Shown: piece by piece, positions 1-8,666 of the stretch | Numbering within the stretch: the stretch's first letter is position 1 | How the letters are laid out: every line of letters begins with the position of its first letter | NCBI RefSeq assembly: GCF_000474945.1 | Contig: NZ_KI440838.1 | Location: 35,082-99,081, forward strand | DNA length: 64,000 nucleotides | DNA from: Solimonas soli DSM 21787 | GTDB lineage: Bacteria > Pseudomonadota > Gammaproteobacteria > Nevskiales > Nevskiaceae | Reading direction: 5' to 3' | Notes under the pieces: model-generated | Told to the model about the DNA's origin: nothing | Seen by the model: the letters and a program-made list of their open reading frames with translations, nothing else | Database searches by the model: none | Made by a program: the position numbers and the translations under genes

Positions 1-279
1 CGCCTCGATGTTCATGTGCACGTCTTCGAGCTTCTCGCTCCACTCGAACGTGCCGGCCTCGATCTCGGCGAGGATCGCCTCGAGCCCGGCGACGATCTTC
101 TCGACGTCCTGCGCCGACAGCACGCCGACCTTGCCGAGCATCCTGGCGTGCGCCTGCGAGCCGCGGATGTCCTGGCGATAGAGACGCGCGTCGAAGCTGA
201 CCGACTCGGAGAATTGCTCGACGAGCGCGGAAGTCGATTCGGCGAAACGACCGCCCCACAATTTCTGGTTGCCGGACAT
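1..279 (-). CDS. argH: Argininosuccinate lyase, N-terminal part (cut by window edge)
   Basis: The 93 codons present encode the start of argininosuccinate lyase, the last enzyme of arginine synthesis, which splits argininosuccinate into arginine and fumarate in the cytoplasm. The protein opens with [12 protein letters not shown], the typical ArgH N-terminus, and runs through the [20 protein letters not shown] segment near residues 28-47 to the EDVHMNIE motif (about 85-92) that contributes to the active site. The remaining roughly 370 residues lie beyond position 1. It is divergent from the algZ-like kinase, as in Pseudomonas. A TATAAT hexamer at 310-315 on this strand fits its promoter. The ATG at 277-279 is the natural family start. 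Confidence 0.95.
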   Translation of the reverse strand, partial: MSGNQKLWGGRFAESTSALVEQFSESVSFDARLYRQDIRGSQAHARMLGKVGVLSAQDVEKIVAGLEAILAEIEAGTFEWSEKLEDVHMNIEA

Positions 280-309
280 GAAAGCGCAGTCTGCGAGGAA
301 AGGGCCGAG

Positions 310-315
310 ATTATA
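310..315 (-). promoter_or_regulatory. Putative -10 box of argH
   Basis: Read on the minus strand, positions 315-310 spell TATAAT, a perfect sigma-70 -10 hexamer, about 30 bases upstream of the argH start codon. No good -35 is seen at 17-18 bases. In sequence this GC-rich a perfect TATAAT is rare, which supports a promoter. Confidence 0.45.
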
Positions 316-432
316 GGCCCGCCGCCTCGCCGGCACCGCTTGCCGCTGGCGGCCCCGGCGCTGCAAAGTGGCGCCCATCGGAAAGCCGGCGAACCTGGCG
401 GCTTGCGACCCGAGGCATCGACTCCCGCCCAC

Positions 433-1518
433 ATGCAGCAGATTGCGCCCTCCGCCAAGCATCGCCTCGACCTCATCCCCAACTTCTGCGAGTTGCGGCC
501 GGTACTGTCGCTGGCGTTCACCATGGCCATGGTCGCTGCCGTGCTGACGCTGACGACGGGCATTTCCGGCGAACGTGCCCTGCAGCGCTGGTTCCTGATC
601 ACGCTCTACCTGCAGTGGATCGGCCTCTGCGCCGCGGCGATGCTGTGCTGGGCGCGGCGCTGGCTGCGCTACGCGCGGCCCGGCGTGGTGTTCTTCGTCT
701 GCTGGGGATTGCTGGCCGTCATGGTCATGCTGATTTCCGACGGCGCCTACCGGATCAGCGCCGCCATGCAATGGGATTTCGCGACCCGCGACGAGGCGCG
801 CCTGGCCTTCGTGCTGCGCCACACCCTGATCGCGGCGATCGTCGCCGTGCTGCTGCTGCGCTACTTCTGGCTGCGCCACCAGTGGACCATGCAGGTGCGC
901 GCCGAGGGCGAGGCGCGCTACCAGGCGCTCAACGCGCGCATCCGGCCGCACTTCCTGTTCAACGCGCTCAACAGCCTGGCGGCGCTGATCCAGGTGCGGC
1001 CGGACGAGGCGGAGATGATGGTCGAGGACCTCTCCGATCTTTTCCGTGCCAGCCTGCAGAAGGGCCAGCAGATCGCGCAGCTGCTCGAGGAGATCGGCCT
1101 CTGCCATGCCTATCTGCGCATCGAGAAGCTGCGGCTCGGCGACAAGCTGATCGTCGAGTGGGACATTCCCGAGGAGCTGCTCGAGTGGCCGGTGCCGAAG
1201 CTGATCCTGCAGCCGCTGATCGAGAACGCCATCCACCATGGCATTTCGCGGCTCGCGCAGCCGGGCACCGTGCGCATCGCCGCGCGCGAGATTTTCGGCC
1301 GCCTCGTCATCGAGGTCAGCAATCCGATGCCGCCGCAGGACGAGCCGGTCGTGCACGGCAATCGCGTCGCTACCGACAATATTGCTCAACGCCTCAAGCT
1401 GATTTACGGTGGCGGGGCGCGGTTCGAGTTGGGGCGCGATCTGCGTCTGGAAGGTGGCGTGTTCCGCTCGCGACTGGTGTTGCCGCACATCACGGTGCCG
1501 GAACCGGTGCCGGTCTGA
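433..1518 (+). CDS. algZ: LytS/AlgZ-type membrane sensor histidine kinase
   Basis: A 361-residue sensor kinase of the LytS/YehU class, partner of the LytTR regulator encoded 41 bases downstream. Hydrophobic segments occupy about residues 25-145. The cytoplasmic part carries the His_kinase domain: phosphoacceptor motif [11 protein letters not shown] with His near 173, and N-box [14 protein letters not shown] with Asn near 265. The C-terminal ATP domain is short, as usual for this class. The open frame extends upstream to position 16, but that stretch is antisense to argH; the ATG at 433 gives the family-like start. By synteny it corresponds to AlgZ/FimS, which in Pseudomonas controls alginate, pili and virulence genes; the signal sensed here is unknown. 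Confidence 0.85.
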   Translation: MQQIAPSAKHRLDLIPNFCELRPVLSLAFTMAMVAAVLTLTTGISGERALQRWFLITLYLQWIGLCAAAMLCWARRWLRYARPGVVFFVCWGLLAVMVMLISDGAYRISAAMQWDFATRDEARLAFVLRHTLIAAIVAVLLLRYFWLRHQWTMQVRAEGEARYQALNARIRPHFLFNALNSLAALIQVRPDEAEMMVEDLSDLFRASLQKGQQIAQLLEEIGLCHAYLRIEKLRLGDKLIVEWDIPEELLEWPVPKLILQPLIENAIHHGISRLAQPGTVRIAAREIFGRLVIEVSNPMPPQDEPVVHGNRVATDNIAQRLKLIYGGGARFELGRDLRLEGGVFRSRLVLPHITVPEPVPV

Positions 1519-1559
1519 ATTCGAACAAGGAAGCGGGAATCCGGGGAGAGGTGAATGCC

Positions 1560-2303
1560 ATGCGCGTCGTGATCGTGGATGACGAACCCCTGGCGCGCGA
1601 GCGCCTGAAGCGGCTGCTGCAGGAATTTCCGGGCTACGAAGTGGTCGGCGAGGCCGACAACGGCGAGGCCGCGCTCGACGTCATCGATGACGAGGAGCCG
1701 GATCTGGTGCTGCTCGACATCCGCATGGGCGGCATCGACGGCCTGCAGGTCGGCCGCCAGCTCGCCGAGATGGACGTGCCGCCGGCGGTGATCTTCACCA
1801 CGGCGTATTCCGAGCACGCGCTGTCGGCCTTCGACGCCAATGCCTCGGCCTACCTGCTCAAGCCGATCCGCATCGAGAAGCTGCGCGACGCCCTGCAGCG
1901 CGTGCGCAAGCCGACGCGCGCGCACAAGCCGAAGAGCAACGGCAGCGTCGAGGCGGCGCCGCTCAAGCGCGAGTTCATCCTGGCGACCACGCGCGACGGC
2001 CTGATCCGCGTGCCGACGCAGGAAGTCGTCTACTTCCTCGCCGACCAGAAGTACACGACGGTCGCGCATCTGCACGGCGAGGTGCTGATCGAGGAATCGC
2101 TGAAGACGCTGGAGGAGGACCTGCAGCCGCAGTTCCTGCGCATCCACCGCAAGGCGCTGGTCAACACCAACTTCATCGCCAGCCTCGAGCGCGACCGCCA
2201 CGGCGAGCAGCACCACTGGCTGAAGATGAAGCACGCCGCGCAGGCCCTGCCGGTATCGCGGCGCCGGCTGGCCGAGGTGCGACGCTTCCTCACCGAAGCC
2301 TGA
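1560..2303 (+). CDS. algR: LytTR-family response regulator (AlgR type)
   Basis: A 247-residue regulator. The receiver domain (residues 1-120) has the acidic pocket VIVDDEP at the N-terminus, the phosphoacceptor Asp near 53 in LVLLDIRM, and a conserved Lys in [10 protein letters not shown]. The C-terminal half is a LytTR DNA-binding domain, with landmarks [12 protein letters not shown] and [11 protein letters not shown]. Start chosen at ATG 1560 because GGGGAGAGG lies just upstream; an in-frame GTG at 1551 is too close to that site. It follows the kinase gene and precedes hemC, matching the algZ-algR-hemC order of pseudomonads. Which promoters it controls cannot be read from the window. Confidence 0.9.
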   Translation: MRVVIVDDEPLARERLKRLLQEFPGYEVVGEADNGEAALDVIDDEEPDLVLLDIRMGGIDGLQVGRQLAEMDVPPAVIFTTAYSEHALSAFDANASAYLLKPIRIEKLRDALQRVRKPTRAHKPKSNGSVEAAPLKREFILATTRDGLIRVPTQEVVYFLADQKYTTVAHLHGEVLIEESLKTLEEDLQPQFLRIHRKALVNTNFIASLERDRHGEQHHWLKMKHAAQALPVSRRRLAEVRRFLTEA

Positions 2304-2304
2304 G

Positions 2305-2330
2305 CGCCGGCGGCCGTCTCGCCGCCGGCG
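2305..2330. terminator. GC-rich hairpin after algR
   Basis: A perfect 10-base-pair stem (CGCCGGCGGC / GCCGCCGGCG) with a 6-base loop begins two bases after the algR stop. It lacks a T-run, so it may act as a weak terminator or 3' RNA stabiliser between algR and hemC rather than a strong stop. Confidence 0.4.
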
Positions 2331-2335
2331 AATCG

Positions 2336-2344
2336 TGTGAGAAT
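2336..2344 (+). promoter_or_regulatory. Possible extended -10 promoter of hemC
   Basis: The string TGTGAGAAT reads as an extended -10 (TGn + GAGAAT), ending about 30 bases before the hemC ATG and lying after the algR hairpin. This would let the hem block be transcribed independently of algZR. No convincing -35 was found. Confidence 0.3.
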
Positions 2345-2375
2345 GCGGGCCCCCGCATGATCCACGTCTGAGCCG

Positions 2376-3299
2376 ATGAATCTTCGCATCGCAACGCGCG
2401 AGTCGCCGCTCGCGCTGTGGCAGGCCGAGCACGTCAAGGCCCGCCTCGAAGCCGCGCATCCCGGCCTCGTCGTCGAACTGGTGCCGATGACCACGCGCGG
2501 CGACCAGCTGCTCGCCAGTCCGCTGGCGGCGGTCGGCGGCAAGGGCCTGTTCGTCAAGGAACTCGAGCAGGCGATGCTCGAAGGTCGCGCCGACATCGCC
2601 GTGCATTCGATGAAGGACGTGCCGGTGCAGCAGCCGGACGGCCTCGCGCTGGCCGTGTTTCTCGGCGGCGAGGACCCGCGCGACGCCTTCGTCTCCAACC
2701 GCTACGCGGCGCTCGCCGAGCTGCCGGCCGGCGCCGTCGTCGGCACCTCCAGCCTGCGCCGCCAGGCGCAGCTGCGCGCCGAGCGGCCCGACCTCACGGT
2801 GCGTGATCTGCGCGGCAACGTCGGCACGCGCCTGCGCAAGCTCGACGAGCAGCAGTACGACGCCATCCTGCTCGCGCACGCTGGCCTCGCGCGCCTCGGT
2901 CTCGGCGAACGCATCCGCGAAAGCTTTGCGGTGACGCGCTTCGTGCCGGCGATCGGCCAGGGCATCATCGGCATCGAATGCCGTGACGGCGATGCGCGCA
3001 CGCGGGCCTTGCTCGCGCCGCTCGCCGACGCCGCTTCGGCGGCGCGTCTCGCCGCCGAGCGCGCCATGAACGCGCGGCTCGGCGGTGCCTGCCAGGTGCC
3101 GGTCGCCGGCCACGCGGTGATCGCGGGTGAGCGTCTGCACCTGAGCGGCCTGGTCGGCGCGCCGGACGGCTCGCAGCTGATCCGCGACACGATCGAGGGT
3201 CCGGTCGCCGCCGCCGCCGCGCTCGGCGGCGCACTCGCGCAAAGCCTGCTCGCCAAGGGCGCGCGGCCCATTCTCGCGGCGCTCGGCGTCGCGGTGTAG
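2376..3299 (+). CDS. hemC: Porphobilinogen deaminase (hydroxymethylbilane synthase)
   Basis: Full-length 307-residue HemC, which polymerises four porphobilinogens into hydroxymethylbilane for heme and related tetrapyrroles. The start [16 protein letters not shown], the substrate-binding VHSMKDVP segment (about 76-83), [11 protein letters not shown] and [10 protein letters not shown] are all family signatures. The dipyrromethane cofactor attaches to Cys near 239 in LGGACQVPV. The stop codon is followed directly by the hemD ATG, so the two genes are tightly coupled. Codon use matches the neighbours. Cytosolic enzyme, essential in most bacteria that make heme. Confidence 0.97.
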   Translation: MNLRIATRESPLALWQAEHVKARLEAAHPGLVVELVPMTTRGDQLLASPLAAVGGKGLFVKELEQAMLEGRADIAVHSMKDVPVQQPDGLALAVFLGGEDPRDAFVSNRYAALAELPAGAVVGTSSLRRQAQLRAERPDLTVRDLRGNVGTRLRKLDEQQYDAILLAHAGLARLGLGERIRESFAVTRFVPAIGQGIIGIECRDGDARTRALLAPLADAASAARLAAERAMNARLGGACQVPVAGHAVIAGERLHLSGLVGAPDGSQLIRDTIEGPVAAAAALGGALAQSLLAKGARPILAALGVAV

Positions 3300-4055
3300 A
3301 TGGAAACCGAGGCTTCGCTGCGGGGCCTGCGCGTGCTCGTCACGCGGCCGGCCGCGCAGGCCGATGCGCTGTGCCAGATGCTCGCCGCGCGCGGCGCCGA
3401 CGTGCTGCGCCTGCCCTTGCAGGCGATCGCGCCGGCGCGCCAGCCGGCCCTGCTGATGCGCGCGCTCGCCGAGGCGCGCAGTGCCGAAGCCTGGATTTTC
3501 ACCAGTGTCAACGCCGTCGAGCAGGCGCGCGCGCTGGACGCCGGCGTCTGGCCGCGGGCGATCGCGGTCGGCGCGGCGACGGCCGCCGCGCTGGAGCGGC
3601 TCGGCGTCACCGTGGTGGCGCCGGCGGCGAGCTACAACAGCGAGGGCGTGCTGGCGCTGCCCGAGCTGCAGCAATGCGCCGGGCGTCGCTACGCGCTGAT
3701 CACCGGCGAGGACGGCCGCACGCTGATCGCCGACACCCTGCGCGCGCGCGGCGCCGAGCTGACGACGCTTGCCGTCTACCGCCGCGTCGATCTGCCGTAT
3801 CCGCCCGCGCAGATCGCCGAACTGCTCGCCGCGACCGACGTCGCCATCGTCACCAGCGGCGAGGCGCTGGCGCAGCTGGCGCGGCTGCTGCCGGCGGGCG
3901 ACGCGGGGCTGCTGCGGCGCCTGCAACTGGTTGTGCCCAGCCAGCGTGTGGTAGAACAGGCGCGGCAGATCGGCGTCCTCGCAGCGCCACTGATGCCCGA
4001 GCAGGTGGCCGACGCGTCCTACGTTCGCTGTCTCGAAGCGTGGCATCGCCGATAA
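3300..4055 (+). CDS. hemD: Uroporphyrinogen-III synthase
   Basis: A 251-residue HemD-family protein, which cyclises hydroxymethylbilane with inversion of ring D. The sequence is divergent, as normal for this family, but LRVLVTRPAAQADAL at the start, the TSVNAVEQA segment (about 64-72) and ALITGEDGRTLIADTLRARG in the second lobe support the two-domain fold. Its ATG abuts the hemC stop with no intergenic base. Followed 14 bases later by hemX. Placement between hemC and hemX makes the call firm despite low motif strength. Confidence 0.93.
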   Translation: METEASLRGLRVLVTRPAAQADALCQMLAARGADVLRLPLQAIAPARQPALLMRALAEARSAEAWIFTSVNAVEQARALDAGVWPRAIAVGAATAAALERLGVTVVAPAASYNSEGVLALPELQQCAGRRYALITGEDGRTLIADTLRARGAELTTLAVYRRVDLPYPPAQIAELLAATDVAIVTSGEALAQLARLLPAGDAGLLRRLQLVVPSQRVVEQARQIGVLAAPLMPEQVADASYVRCLEAWHRR

Positions 4056-4069
4056 AAGCGATAAAGCCC

Positions 4070-5119
4070 ATGACCGAATCCGAAGTCTCGAAGCCGTTTC
4101 CCCCCGGACCGGCGCCCGACGCGCCCCGTCACTACGTCCGCTGGCTGCTGCTGCTGGTCGCCGCGGCCCTGCTCGCCGGCGGCGGCGCCTGGCTCTACGC
4201 GCGCGTCAGCAGCCTCTATGCCGAACAGGACGAGCTGCTGCGCCGCACCAGCCGCGACCTCAATGCGCTGGAAGTGCAGGCCGACCGCCTCGAATCGCGC
4301 CAGGCCGACCTCAACGCCGCCGTCCAGCGCAGCGCCGACGATCTCGCCGCCTTCGGCAAGCGCATCGACGCCAACGAGCAGCTGGTCGGCGATCTCAAGG
4401 ACCAGATCAACGGCGGGCGCGGCCACTTCCAGCTCGCCGCCGTCGAACAGCTGCTGCTGCTCGCCAACGACCGTCTGCAGCTGGCGCGCGACGTGCCGGC
4501 AGCGCTGATCGCCATCGACGAGGCCGACGCGCGCCTCGTCGCGCTGCGCGAGCCGCGCCTGTTTCCCGTGCGCCAGGCGCTGGCACAGGAGAAGGCCGCG
4601 CTGCAGGCGGTGCCGCTGCCGGACTACGCCGGCGCGGCGCTGACCCTGTCGAGCCTGATCCAGCGCGCGCCGCGCCTGCCGCTGGTGGCGCGCGTGCCGA
4701 CGCGCTTCGAGGCGACGCCCGAGCGGGTGCCGCTGCCGGAGCATGCGCGCTGGTACCAGCGCGCCTGGGCTTCGGTGCGCGAAGCGCTGTCGAGCATCTT
4801 CTCGGTCCGCCGCGACAGCGGCCCGTCGCCGCGCCTGCTCGGCGCCGAGCAGGAAGCGCTGGTCGTGCAGGTGCTGGCGCTCAAGCTCGAAGGCGCGCGC
4901 GTCGCGCTGCTGCGCGGCGACACGACCAGCTTCCGCGACCTCTGCGAATCGGCGGCGGCCTGGCTCGACACCTACTTCCAGCACGACGATCCGGGCGTCG
5001 CCGCGGCGCGCGCCGAACTCGAACGCCTGCGCCCGCTCGATCTGTCGCCGCCGCTGCCGGACATCGGCCGCAGCCTGAACCTGCTGCGCGCCTTCATGCG
5101 GCCGGCCGCCACGCCATGA
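4070..5119 (+). CDS. hemX: HemX-like inner-membrane protein
   Basis: A 349-residue protein with a proline-rich N-terminus, a single membrane span (about residues 25-45, WLLLLVAAALLAGGGAWLY) and a long helical periplasmic region rich in Glu, Gln and Leu, the classic HemX layout. It was once annotated as uroporphyrinogen-III C-methyltransferase, but it has no methyltransferase motifs; its role near HemD/HemY is structural or regulatory and not settled. Start at ATG 4070 gives the short cytoplasmic tail before the span; longer upstream frame is antisense noise over hemD. Overlaps hemY by four bases (ATGA). Confidence 0.88.
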   Translation: MTESEVSKPFPPGPAPDAPRHYVRWLLLLVAAALLAGGGAWLYARVSSLYAEQDELLRRTSRDLNALEVQADRLESRQADLNAAVQRSADDLAAFGKRIDANEQLVGDLKDQINGGRGHFQLAAVEQLLLLANDRLQLARDVPAALIAIDEADARLVALREPRLFPVRQALAQEKAALQAVPLPDYAGAALTLSSLIQRAPRLPLVARVPTRFEATPERVPLPEHARWYQRAWASVREALSSIFSVRRDSGPSPRLLGAEQEALVVQVLALKLEGARVALLRGDTTSFRDLCESAAAWLDTYFQHDDPGVAAARAELERLRPLDLSPPLPDIGRSLNLLRAFMRPAATP

Positions 5120-6306
5120 TCCGTCTGCTGCTGATCTCGCTGCTCGTGCTCGCCTGCGGCGCGGCGGTGGCGTTCTATCTGCGCGCCGAAACCGGCTACG
5201 TGCTGATCAGCTTCCACCGCTGGATCGTCGAGACCTCGCTGCTCGGCCTGCTGGTCGGCCTGATCGTCGTGCTCGGCGGCGCCTACCTGCTGGTGCGCCT
5301 GCTGATCACCGGCATCAGCCTGCCGGTCACCGTGCGCCGCATGCTGCAGCGCCGCCGCGAGGAGAAGGCGCAGCAGTCCTTCGAGACCGGCCTGCTGCGC
5401 CTGCTCGAAGGCAACTGGAAGCGCGCCGAGATCGAGCTCGTGCGCCGCGCCGCCGATCATCACGCCGGGCATCTGAACTATCTCGCCGCCGCGCGCGCGG
5501 CGCAGCGCATGGGCGCCGGCGATCGCCGCGACCACTACCTGCGCCTGGCCATGGAGATCGCGCCGGAGATGGAGTTCGCGACGCTGCTGACGCAGACCGA
5601 GCTGCAGATCGAGCGCGGCGAATACGCGGCGGCGCGCGACACCGCGCTCAAGCTGCGCGGCATCAATGCCCAGCATCCGTACGCGATCGAGCTGCTGGCC
5701 GCCAGCTACGACGGCCTCAAGGCCTGGGAATCGCTGCGCCAGCTGCTGCTCGACGCCGAGACGCGCAGCGCGCTCGCCGACGAGCGCTACCGCGCGCTGC
5801 TGACGCGCACGCTGGTCGAATGCCTGCAGGAAGCGCAGCGCCTGGCGCGACTCGACCGCCTGAAGACGGTGTGGGACGGCGCGCCGAAGGATCTGCGCCG
5901 CGTGCCGGAGGTGCGCAACGAATACGTGCGCGGCCTGGCGCGGCTCAACGCGCACGCCGAGGCGCTGGCGGTGATCGGCGACGTGCTGGCGAAGAACTGG
6001 GACGGCGAGCTCGCCTCGCTGTACGGCGAACTGCATGCCGTCGATCCGCTGACGCAGCTGGCGGCGATCGAGGCCTGGCTGAACCAGTACGGCGAACGCC
6101 CCGAGCTGCTGATCACCGCCGGCCGCGTCTGCCTGCGCAACAAGCTTTGGGGCAAGGCGCGCAGCTATCTCGACGCGGTGATCCGCGTCGCGCCGACGCC
6201 GGCCGCCTACCTGGAACTGGCGCGACTCTGCGAGCAGACGCAGAACGGCGAGGAAGCGCAGCGCGTTTACAAGCAGGGACTCGAGTTCGCCGGGCAGGCG
6301 CTGTAG
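5116..6306 (+). CDS. hemY: HemY-type inner-membrane TPR protein
   Basis: A 396-residue protein with two N-terminal membrane spans (about 3-22 and 40-65) followed by a cytoplasmic or periplasmic array of tetratricopeptide-like helices to the C-terminus, matching proteobacterial HemY. This is not the Bacillus protoporphyrinogen oxidase of the same name. Members always sit beside hemX and are thought to scaffold late heme synthesis. Translation is likely coupled to hemX through the ATGA overlap at 5116. It ends nine bases before the convergent reductase gene. Confidence 0.9.
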   Translation: MIRLLLISLLVLACGAAVAFYLRAETGYVLISFHRWIVETSLLGLLVGLIVVLGGAYLLVRLLITGISLPVTVRRMLQRRREEKAQQSFETGLLRLLEGNWKRAEIELVRRAADHHAGHLNYLAAARAAQRMGAGDRRDHYLRLAMEIAPEMEFATLLTQTELQIERGEYAAARDTALKLRGINAQHPYAIELLAASYDGLKAWESLRQLLLDAETRSALADERYRALLTRTLVECLQEAQRLARLDRLKTVWDGAPKDLRRVPEVRNEYVRGLARLNAHAEALAVIGDVLAKNWDGELASLYGELHAVDPLTQLAAIEAWLNQYGERPELLITAGRVCLRNKLWGKARSYLDAVIRVAPTPAAYLELARLCEQTQNGEEAQRVYKQGLEFAGQAL

Positions 6307-6315
6307 CGCCCGGCC

Positions 6316-7347
6316 TCAACCCAGCTGTGGCCAGGTCTCGAAGGCGTAGTCGAACGAGTCGTAGTAGAGATCGTCGGCGGACAGGCCGGCGGCGATGAAG
6401 GCGTCCTTGCCGGCGCGCACCATGACCGGCGGGCCCGAGAGGTAGGCGTCGTGGCCGGCCAGTGAAGGATGCGCGGCGAGCACCGCTTCGTGCACGAGGC
6501 CGCGCGCACCGCGCCAGTCAACGTCGGGCTCCGACAGCACCGGCACGTAGCGGAACTGCGGGTGCGCGTCGGCCCAGGCGCGCAGCTTGGCGTCGAGATA
6601 GAGATCGCGCTCGCTGCGCACGCCCCAGTAGAGCTCGGTCGGCCGGCTCGGGCTCTTCTCGAGCAGCGCGTCGAGCATCGCGTGGATCGGTGCGATGCCG
6701 GTGCCGCCGGCGACCATGATGATGGGTCGTGACGAATCCTCGCGGAGATAGAAGGCGCCGAGCGGACCTTCGAGGCGCAGGATCGCGCGCTCGGGCATTT
6801 CATGCGCGGCCCAGTTCGCGAAGCGGCCGTTCGGCGTGACGCGGATGTGCAGTTCGAGCGTCTCGCCGTTCGCCTTGTTGGCGATCGAGAAACTGCGGCG
6901 CCGCCCCTCGGCGAGCAGCAGGTCGACGTACTGGCCGGGCAGGTACTGGAAGCCGTCGCCCTTCGGCAGCTTCAGGGTCAGGCAGAGCACGTCGTGCGCC
7001 AGCCATTCCTTCTTCAGCGCGCGCACCGGCAGCTGGCGCGGCCGCAGGCTGTCGAGCTGCGGCGGCTGGTGCAGGGCGATGGTCAGCGGCGAACGTGCGT
7101 GCGCCAGGCACATGAGGATGTAGCCGGCCGCCTGCTCGGCGGCCGACAGCGCCGGCGGCGGGAACGGGTAGTCGATGGTGCCGGACACGAGCCGCACGCG
7201 GCAGGAGCCGCAGCCGCCCGACTGGCAACCGAAGGGCAGCGCGAGGCCATGGCGCAGGCCGGCGGCGAGCAGCGTTTCGCTTTCCTCGACCGGGAAGCTG
7301 CGCGGCTGATCGGCCCCCCGCCTGGCAAAGTACACTGGGTGACTCAT
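6316..7347 (-). CDS. Two-domain ferredoxin/flavin reductase (2Fe-2S plus FNR module)
   Basis: A 343-residue electron-transfer reductase. Residues 1-90 form a plant-type ferredoxin with Cys 41, 46, 49 and 80 (FGCQSGGCGSC then ILMC). Residues 100-200 are an FAD domain with RRRSFSIANKANG (RxxS motif), and 200-343 an NAD(P) domain with VAGGTGIAPIHAML. The layout is that of AscD/CDP-6-deoxy-glucoseen reductase and of phenol or methane monooxygenase reductases. No oxygenase partner is adjacent, so the acceptor is unknown. Its start codon CAT at 7345-7347 overlaps that of the divergent gene by two bases; [10 protein letters not shown] is the expected ferredoxin-like start. Confidence 0.85.
   Translation of the reverse strand: MSHPVYFARRGADQPRSFPVEESETLLAAGLRHGLALPFGCQSGGCGSCRVRLVSGTIDYPFPPPALSAAEQAAGYILMCLAHARSPLTIALHQPPQLDSLRPRQLPVRALKKEWLAHDVLCLTLKLPKGDGFQYLPGQYVDLLLAEGRRRSFSIANKANGETLELHIRVTPNGRFANWAAHEMPERAILRLEGPLGAFYLREDSSRPIIMVAGGTGIAPIHAMLDALLEKSPSRPTELYWGVRSERDLYLDAKLRAWADAHPQFRYVPVLSEPDVDWRGARGLVHEAVLAAHPSLAGHDAYLSGPPVMVRAGKDAFIAAGLSADDLYYDSFDYAFETWPQLG
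7331..7336 (+). promoter_or_regulatory. Putative -10 box of the epimerase-like gene
   Basis: TACACT lies nine bases before the ATG at 7346. A start of transcription 6-8 bases downstream would fall at or just before the start codon, giving a leaderless or nearly leaderless mRNA, which agrees with the lack of a clear ribosome binding site. Confidence 0.35.
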
Positions 7348-8254
7348 GAAAACCCTGCAAGAGAGATTGCCGGAGCGCGCGCTGGTCGCCGGCTGCGGTG
7401 ACATCGGCCAGCGTGTCGCGCGGCGCCTGCGCGACCTGGGCCGCGAGGTTACGGCAATCGTCCGCGACCGGCAAAAGGCCGACGCGCTGCGCGCACAGGG
7501 CATCGCCACGCGCCTCGAGGATCTCGACGCGCCGCGCGACGCCGGCGAGTGGCCGCTCGTATTCTGGTTCGCACCGCCGTCGACCGGCGATCTGCGCGAC
7601 GCGCGCCTGCGCGGCTGGCTCGCCGCGCAGCGCGGGCCTGTCGCGCGCCTCGTCTACATCTCGACGCCGGCGGTGTACGGCGACTGCGGCGGTCGCTGGA
7701 TCGACGAGGACGAACCGATCGCGCCGCGCAGCGAGCGCGGCCGGCGCCGCGCCGATGCCGAGCAGGCCTTGCGCGACTGGCAGGCCGCCGGCCGCGGCGA
7801 GGTCGTGATTCTGCGCGTGCCCGGCATCTACGGCCCCGGCCGTCTGCCGGTGGAGCGTTTGCGCCAGCGCCTGCCCGTGCTGCGCGCCGAGGAATCGCCG
7901 TACAGCAACCGCATCCACGCCGACGATCTCGCCGAAGCGGCGCTGCATGCGGCCGTCCATGGTCGCGCCGGGCGCGCCTATCACATCGCCGACGGCACGC
8001 CGACGACGATGGCCGATTACTTCACGCGCTGCGCGCGCCTGCTCGGCCTGCCGGAGCCGCCGCAGGTTTCGTATGAGGAGGCACGGCGCGTGCTGACTCC
8101 CGCGATGTGGTCCTTTATGGAAGAATCCAAGCGGCTGCGCGTCGAGCGCATGCGCGGGGAACTGTCGTTCACGCCGCGTTATCCGGATCTGCGCACGGGC
8201 CTGCCGGCCTGCCTCGCGAGTCCAACACCGCATGAAGAAGAAGGAGTGTCGTGA
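7346..8254 (+). CDS. NAD(P)-dependent epimerase/SDR-extended family protein
   Basis: A 302-residue Rossmann protein with the dinucleotide-binding motif [15 protein letters not shown] near residues 14-28 and the strand-helix pattern of the NAD-dependent epimerase family (YeeZ-like). [13 protein letters not shown] near 110 and [14 protein letters not shown] near 155 resemble epimerase segments; the usual YxxxK catalytic pair is not evident, as in YeeZ relatives. Substrate unknown. It shares its first two start-codon bases with the divergent reductase and its stop (TGATG) overlaps mscL by one base. Confidence 0.8.
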   Translation: MKTLQERLPERALVAGCGDIGQRVARRLRDLGREVTAIVRDRQKADALRAQGIATRLEDLDAPRDAGEWPLVFWFAPPSTGDLRDARLRGWLAAQRGPVARLVYISTPAVYGDCGGRWIDEDEPIAPRSERGRRRADAEQALRDWQAAGRGEVVILRVPGIYGPGRLPVERLRQRLPVLRAEESPYSNRIHADDLAEAALHAAVHGRAGRAYHIADGTPTTMADYFTRCARLLGLPEPPQVSYEEARRVLTPAMWSFMEESKRLRVERMRGELSFTPRYPDLRTGLPACLASPTPHEEEGVS

Positions 8255-8664
8255 TGAGCATGCTCAAGGAATTCAGGGAATTCGCCATGCGCGGCAACGT
8301 CATCGACCTCGCGGTCGGTGTCGTGATCGGCGCCGCGTTCGGCAAGATCGTGTCGTCGCTGGTCGCCGACGTCATCACGCCGGTGATCGGCGTGCTGGTC
8401 GGCGGGGTCGACTTCTCGGATCTGGCGATCACCTTGAAGGCGGCTGCCGGCGATACGCCGGCGGTGCTGCTGAATTACGGCAAGTTCCTGCAGTCGATCT
8501 TCGACTTCATCATCATCGCCTTCGCCATCTTCCTGTTCATCAAGGGCGTCAACCGCCTGCACAAGAAGAAGGCCGCCGAGCCGGCGCCGCCGGCGCCGTC
8601 CGCGCAGGAAGTGCTGCTGACCGAAATCCGCGATCTGCTCAAGCAGCAGCGCAGCGCTCCCTGA
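8254..8664 (+). CDS. mscL: Large-conductance mechanosensitive channel
   Basis: A 136-residue MscL, the pentameric inner-membrane valve that opens under extreme membrane tension during hypo-osmotic shock. The N-terminus [15 protein letters not shown] and the following [20 protein letters not shown] (first span, about 16-40) are near identical to the Escherichia coli protein; the second span is around 72-97 and the charged C-terminal helix follows. ATG 8254 is chosen because GAAGAAGGAG sits seven bases upstream; it shares one base with the stop of the preceding gene. Confidence 0.97.
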   Translation: MSMLKEFREFAMRGNVIDLAVGVVIGAAFGKIVSSLVADVITPVIGVLVGGVDFSDLAITLKAAAGDTPAVLLNYGKFLQSIFDFIIIAFAIFLFIKGVNRLHKKKAAEPAPPAPSAQEVLLTEIRDLLKQQRSAP

Positions 8665-8666
8665 GC

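Noticed and set aside
1404..4046. Long minus-strand frame opposite algR, hemC and hemD
   Set aside because: Antisense of well-identified genes.
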